The notes under the pieces are model-generated. The model searched no databases, was not told where the DNA came from, and saw only the letters and a program-made list of their open reading frames with translations. From Burkholderiales bacterium (lineage in GTDB: Bacteria; Actinomycetota; Thermoleophilia; Gaiellales; Gaiellaceae), in assembly GCA_025935595.1 (NCBI GenBank), contig JAICUZ010000081.1, forward strand, positions 1 to 9,851: a stretch of 9,851 nt of DNA. The letters run 5' to 3'. The stretch's first letter is position 1. The number at the start of each line of letters is the position of its first letter. Made by a program: the position numbers and the translations under genes. Below are positions 6,816 to 9,851 of this stretch, piece by piece.

Positions 6816-7895
6816 ATGAAGCTCGGAGCAGCACTGATCGCCGTCGCCGCCCTTCTGCTCGCTGTGGGCTCGGGCGCGTCGGCCGACACGATCACGCACA
6901 AGCCGATCTACATGCCGGACACCACTCACGTCGGCGCCGCGGCGCTGCAGCCGCCGCCTGTGTGCTGCGCTCCGGCCGGCCCTCCGGTCGCCGGCGAGCC
7001 GGCGCCGGTGAACATGGCGTACTTCGGCGGGCACGTGCAGGTGACCCCGAAGATCTACATCGTCTTCTGGGGCTGGGGCGAGCCCGGTGCGTTCGACCAT
7101 GTGACGCCCGGCATGCCCGCGAACGACCCCGACGGGGCGGCGGCCCGCATGACCGCCTTCATCAAGGCGATGGGCGGCACCGCGTGGGCAGGCAGCCAGA
7201 CGCAGTACTACGAGACGGTCGACGGCCAGAACATCAACATCCAGAACCCGACGAACGTGTTCGGCGGTGCCTGGTACGACGACACGAACCCGATCCACGA
7301 CAACGTGAGCGGTCTCGAGCTCGCGCAGGAGGCGCAGCGCGCAGTCGCGCACTTCGGGATCACCGACCTGAAGAACTCGCAGGTGGTGGTCGCGCAGCCG
7401 CAGAAGTTCAACGAGGCCGGCTTCAACGGCGGCGTCGGCTACTGCGCGTGGCACGACTACACGCAGCCGCAGTACTACCCCGGTGTCCAGCCCGGCATCT
7501 CGTTCACGAACATGCCGTACGTCCTGAACAGCGGCAGCGGCTGCGGCCAGAACTCGGTCAACACCGGCTTCTACGCCGGCAGGCTCGACGGGTTCACGAT
7601 CGTCATGGGGCACGAGATCGAGGAGACGATCACGGATCCCGGCGCCGAGGACGTGATCGACGGCGTGAACCTCGGCGGTTGGTACGACTACGCCGCGTAC
7701 GAGAACGGCGACAAGTGCGCGTGGGTCGGCTACACCGAGGGCATCGCGCCGCCGTCGACGGTTCCGGGCGGCCTGAACAACATCACCGGCAACGACGGCA
7801 AGCAGTACCCGGTGCAGAGCCTCTGGAGCAACGACTCCGCAGGCGGGGCCGGCTACTGCGCGGGTGCCGGCGACGACCTGCCCGTCACCGGCTGA
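6816..7895 (+). CDS. Secreted EXORDIUM/PHI-1-like protein with HExxE motif (paralogue 2), ending in LPVTG
   Basis: A 359-residue exported protein. The signal peptide is residues 1-23 (core 4-18, cleavage near ASA-D). A Pro-rich linker follows (46-65). The body then parallels the gene two places upstream: KIYIVFWGWGEPG (79-91), a helix with FIKAMGGTAW (115-124), SQTQYY (127-132), AVAHFG (176-181), GHEIEETITDP (265-275: His266, Glu267, Glu270, Asp274), ENGDKCAW (296-303), YPVQSLWSND (331-340) and Cys348. Cys210/Cys243 and Cys301/Cys348 match cysteine positions in the paralogue. The two proteins have clearly diverged outside these motifs, so the duplication is old. The last five residues are LPVTG, the core of a sortase motif, but no membrane helix or basic tail follows before the TGA. 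AGGAG at 6806-6810 sets the ATG. A strong stem-loop follows at once. Enzymatic activity is possible but unproven. Confidence 0.8.
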   Translation: MKLGAALIAVAALLLAVGSGASADTITHKPIYMPDTTHVGAAALQPPPVCCAPAGPPVAGEPAPVNMAYFGGHVQVTPKIYIVFWGWGEPGAFDHVTPGMPANDPDGAAARMTAFIKAMGGTAWAGSQTQYYETVDGQNINIQNPTNVFGGAWYDDTNPIHDNVSGLELAQEAQRAVAHFGITDLKNSQVVVAQPQKFNEAGFNGGVGYCAWHDYTQPQYYPGVQPGISFTNMPYVLNSGSGCGQNSVNTGFYAGRLDGFTIVMGHEIEETITDPGAEDVIDGVNLGGWYDYAAYENGDKCAWVGYTEGIAPPSTVPGGLNNITGNDGKQYPVQSLWSNDSAGGAGYCAGAGDDLPVTG

Positions 7896-7896
7896 G

Positions 7897-7941
7897 ATCT
7901 AGCGCGGGGCGGGGGCTGCGGCGCCCCGCCCCGCGCTAGAT
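7897..7941 (+). terminator. 18-bp perfect stem-loop after the secreted cassette
   Basis: Bases 7897-7914 pair perfectly with 7924-7941, leaving a 9-nt loop; the stem is nearly all G-C apart from the ATCTAG outer end. It begins one base after the TGA of the last cassette gene and is the natural terminator for that operon, although no T-run follows. Its 3' arm shares CTAGAT with the neighbouring palindromic element. Confidence 0.75.
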
Positions 7942-8106
7942 GATTGATTCCTAAGTCAGGTGCTCGCGGGGAGGGCATGCACCAAGCAGCGTGGACGACT
8001 CGACCGGTGCCAAGGCCGGTGGGCCTTGGTGCCGAGCGAGGCGGCCGCGATGCGCCGTGTGCAGGCCCCCAGCCGCGGGTGCCGCACTTGGGAATCAATC
8101 ATCTAG
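7936..8106. repeat. 171-nt palindromic element with 16-bp perfect terminal inverted repeats
   Basis: The ends CTAGATGATTGATTCC (7936-7951) and its exact reverse complement (8091-8106) bound a sequence that keeps pairing inward. The stretch 7936-7969 against 8073-8106 gives 28 Watson-Crick pairs, 4 G-T and 2 mismatches in 34 positions. The stretch 7971-7982 against 8059-8070 pairs at 10 of 12. A central hairpin, 8005-8017 against 8022-8034, gives 11 pairs plus 2 G-T with a GGTG loop. Read from TTG codons on either strand, the element yields similar 54-residue peptides (MIPK ... LGINHL), a by-product of the symmetry. It fills the gap between convergent genes and supplies the stop codon of the ABC permease. 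Possibilities are a MITE or REP-like dispersed element, a bidirectional terminator, or a structured RNA. The symmetry is seen directly; the identity is inferred. Confidence 0.85.
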
Positions 8107-8924
8107 GTGTCGCGACGGACGAGCAGGACCGCCGCGATCGCGATCGCGACCGCGCAGTAGCCGACGAAGAGCAGCGCTCCGGGACCGGGCGAGAGCGAGC
8201 CCGAGTCGTGGGTCAGCTGGAACACCGCGCGCGCGGCCGAGTCCGGGATCCAGGGGCTGATCGCCTGGTTCCAGCTCGACGGGAGGATGTTGAGGAGCGG
8301 CGGAATGACGAAGAAGATGGCCGCGAAGGCCGAGATCCCGCCCGCCGTGTTACGCACGATCGCCCCGAGCGCCATCGCGAAGACCCCGATCAGTACGAGG
8401 TACACCGCGCCACCGATCACGGTGCGGGCGACGCTGGGATCGGAGAGCGACACGTGCAGCGTCGGGTGGTTGTGAAGAATCGCCTGGCTCGCCCAGAACG
8501 CGATCAACACGGAGGGCAGCGCGAGCACGAAGGTGAGCAGCGCGAACACGCCGAGCTTTGCCCACAGGACCGGCAGCCGCTTCGGCGTCGCGGTGAAGCT
8601 GGCGCGGATCATTCCGGTCGAGTACTCGGCGGTGATCGTGAGCACGGCCAGCACGGCGATCGGGAGCTGCGAAAGGTTGACGCCGGCGGTCGCGATCTCG
8701 AGCGGGTGGCGATCCGCGCGCTCGTGCGGGCTCAGGCTGCCCCAGTGCGACGCCGTCACCGCCGAGAACAGGATCGGCAGCCCGATCGTCAACACCACCG
8801 CAACGAGCAACGACCAGAGCGTCGAGCGGACGGAACGGATCTTCGTCCACTCGGAAAGCGCGACGCGGGCCTGCGTGACGCGACTCGCGTGGGCGAGGCT
8901 CGGCAACGCATCAACGGCGCTCAC
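8103..8924 (-). CDS. ABC-2 type transporter permease
   Basis: A 273-residue integral membrane subunit of an exporter. Six hydrophobic segments are visible at about 36-57, 80-98, 123-147, 167-190, 195-214 and 250-269. An N-terminal cytoplasmic stretch carries SEWTKIRSVRST (24-35), a common opening in this permease family. The stretch EYSTGMIRASFTATPKR (100-116), between segments 2 and 3, is the conserved cytoplasmic loop seen in actinobacterial ABC-2 permeases. The C-terminus LLVRRDT is the usual type of ending, so the protein looks complete although its TAG stop lies in the palindromic element. The GTG start overlaps the ATPase stop by 4 nt (8921-8924), so the two are translationally coupled and form one complex. 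Substrate is unknown: drugs, lipids or peptides are all possible for this class. Confidence 0.9.
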   Translation of the reverse strand: MSAVDALPSLAHASRVTQARVALSEWTKIRSVRSTLWSLLVAVVLTIGLPILFSAVTASHWGSLSPHERADRHPLEIATAGVNLSQLPIAVLAVLTITAEYSTGMIRASFTATPKRLPVLWAKLGVFALLTFVLALPSVLIAFWASQAILHNHPTLHVSLSDPSVARTVIGGAVYLVLIGVFAMALGAIVRNTAGGISAFAAIFFVIPPLLNILPSSWNQAISPWIPDSAARAVFQLTHDSGSLSPGPGALLFVGYCAVAIAIAAVLLVRRDT

Positions 8925-9841
8925 GTCGGAATCTCCTGGAGCTCCGCGTGGTACTCGAGGTCTCCTCTCGTCAGCTCCATGAACGCCTCTTCGAGCGAGG
9001 CCTGCTGATGCGTCAGCTCGTGGAGGGTGAGGTGCCGTTCCGCAGCGAGATCGCCGATCTGCTCCGCGGTGAGCCCGCTCACCTCGAGCGCGCCGTCGTC
9101 GGCGGCGGTGACCGTCACGTCCGGCCCGACGAGCAGGTCACGCAGCTCCGCCGCCTGCGGCGACCGCACGCGCACGACGTTCCGCCCCGCACCCTGGATG
9201 AACTCACCGACCGGGACATCCGCGATCAGCCTCCCGCGTCCGATCACGATCAGGTGGTCGGCGGTGAGCGCCATCTCGCTCATCAGATGCGACGAGACGA
9301 ACACCGTCCGTCCCTCCGCAGCGAGCCGCTTCAAGAGGTTCCGCATCCAATGGATGCCCTCGGGGTCGAGGCCGTTGACCGGTTCGTCGAGCATCACCGT
9401 CGACGGGTCGCCGAGCAGCGCAGTGGCAATTCCCAGTCGCTGGCCCATGCCGAGCGAGAACTGGCCGGCGCGCTTCTTCGCGACGTCGTGGAGGCCGACC
9501 AGGTCGATCAGCTCGTCCACGCGCTTGCGCGAGATGCCGTGGGTCTGTGCGAGTGCGAGCAGATGGTTGCGCGCCGATCGACCCGGGTGCACGGACCGCG
9601 ACTCGAGCAGCGCCCCGACCTCGTGGAGCGGCGCAGGATGATCGCGGTAGTGCTTGCCGTTGACCGTGACATCACCCGAGGCGGGACGGTCGAGGCCGAG
9701 GATCAAGCGCATGGTGGTCGACTTCCCGGACCCGTTCGGGCCGAGAAAGCCGGTGACGATCCCCGGGCGGACGGTGAACGAGAGACCGTCGACCGCCCGT
9801 TTTCGGCCGTAGTTCTTCGTCAGCTCGACGGCTTCGATCAT
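8921..9841 (-). CDS. ABC transporter ATP-binding protein (DrrA/CcmA-type exporter ATPase)
   Basis: A complete 306-residue nucleotide-binding subunit that powers the neighbouring permease. Motifs in order: Walker A GPNGSGKST (34-42), GALLESRSVHPGRSARNHL at the Q-loop region (76-93), where the usual Gln is Glu80 as in many DrrA-like ATPases, signature SLGMGQ (129-134), Walker B TVMLDEP (148-154), D-loop GLDP (157-160) and H-loop His185 in SSHLM. The C-terminal 90 residues form the small regulatory domain of this subfamily, with the closing ASLEEAFMELT (281-291). The ATG at 9841 gives the standard N-terminus (MIEAVELTKNYG). Only 10 nt upstream are visible, so the promoter lies outside the window. 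Operon order is ATPase then permease, with no regulator in view. Export of a small hydrophobic molecule is the default inference; the substrate is not determined. Confidence 0.95.
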   Translation of the reverse strand: MIEAVELTKNYGRKRAVDGLSFTVRPGIVTGFLGPNGSGKSTTMRLILGLDRPASGDVTVNGKHYRDHPAPLHEVGALLESRSVHPGRSARNHLLALAQTHGISRKRVDELIDLVGLHDVAKKRAGQFSLGMGQRLGIATALLGDPSTVMLDEPVNGLDPEGIHWMRNLLKRLAAEGRTVFVSSHLMSEMALTADHLIVIGRGRLIADVPVGEFIQGAGRNVVRVRSPQAAELRDLLVGPDVTVTAADDGALEVSGLTAEQIGDLAAERHLTLHELTHQQASLEEAFMELTRGDLEYHAELQEIPT

Positions 9842-9851
9842 CGGTCTTCAC

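Noticed and set aside
7897..8106. CRISPR array or attachment site in the repeat-rich gap
   Set aside because: No direct repeats with regular spacers, and no integrase or tRNA gene nearby; the structure is inverted, not tandem.
7944..9008. Plus-strand frame of 354 codons running through the palindrome and under the ABC permease
   Set aside because: Begins in the palindrome and is then the Arg/Asp/Glu-rich shadow of a membrane protein gene with six clear hydrophobic segments.

Overview
The window is GC-rich, densely coded DNA. It has GTG starts, 4-nt stop/start overlaps, good Shine-Dalgarno sites, Sec signal peptides and no outer-membrane component. This suggests a high-GC Gram-positive-type bacterium, most likely an actinobacterium; a soil lineage such as Thermoleophilia is a guess from general character, not a measurement. 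Seven of the eight genes that start inside the window could be given a start and a family or at least a character; one (3098-3850, minus) is unrecognised.

Layout. (1) Bases 1-3069, plus strand: the 3' end of a diguanylate cyclase (GGEEF, intact RxxD inhibitory site), then a one-TM HEAT-repeat protein, then a membrane-bound processive family-2 glycosyltransferase (D, DxD, ED, QRERW) whose ATG overlaps the HEAT stop. This reads as a c-di-GMP-linked exopolysaccharide synthesis operon. (2) Bases 3098-4743, minus strand: an unrecognised acidic helical protein with a CxxC, behind a TrmB-family regulator. (3) Bases 4744-4838: a divergent control region containing a perfect 6-3-6 palindrome. The palindrome sits exactly between weak -35 and -10 boxes of the regulator, whose GTG appears to be the first transcribed base (leaderless). 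(4) Bases 4839-7895, plus strand: a three-gene cassette of secreted proteins. The first and third are diverged paralogues with an HExxExxTDP ... ENGDKC ... VQ-W ... C pattern that resembles the plant EXORDIUM/PHI-1 family; the middle one is an Ig-like beta-rich secreted protein. The last protein ends exactly at LPVTG. (5) Bases 7896-8106: an 18-bp perfect terminator-like stem abutting a 171-nt almost fully palindromic element with 16-bp perfect terminal inverted repeats. (6) Bases 8103-9841, minus strand: an ABC-2 type exporter, ATPase then permease, overlapping by 4 nt.

Working picture (inference): the TrmB-family regulator controls itself and possibly the divergent secreted cassette from a shared operator. 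The secreted cassette would act at or outside the cell surface. The EPS operon and ABC exporter are separate transcription units. The two observations most worth pursuing are the EXORDIUM-like pair with its partner and regulator, and the palindromic element. No stretch above 300 bases lacks a gene; the longest gap (7896-8102) is filled by the two inverted-repeat structures.
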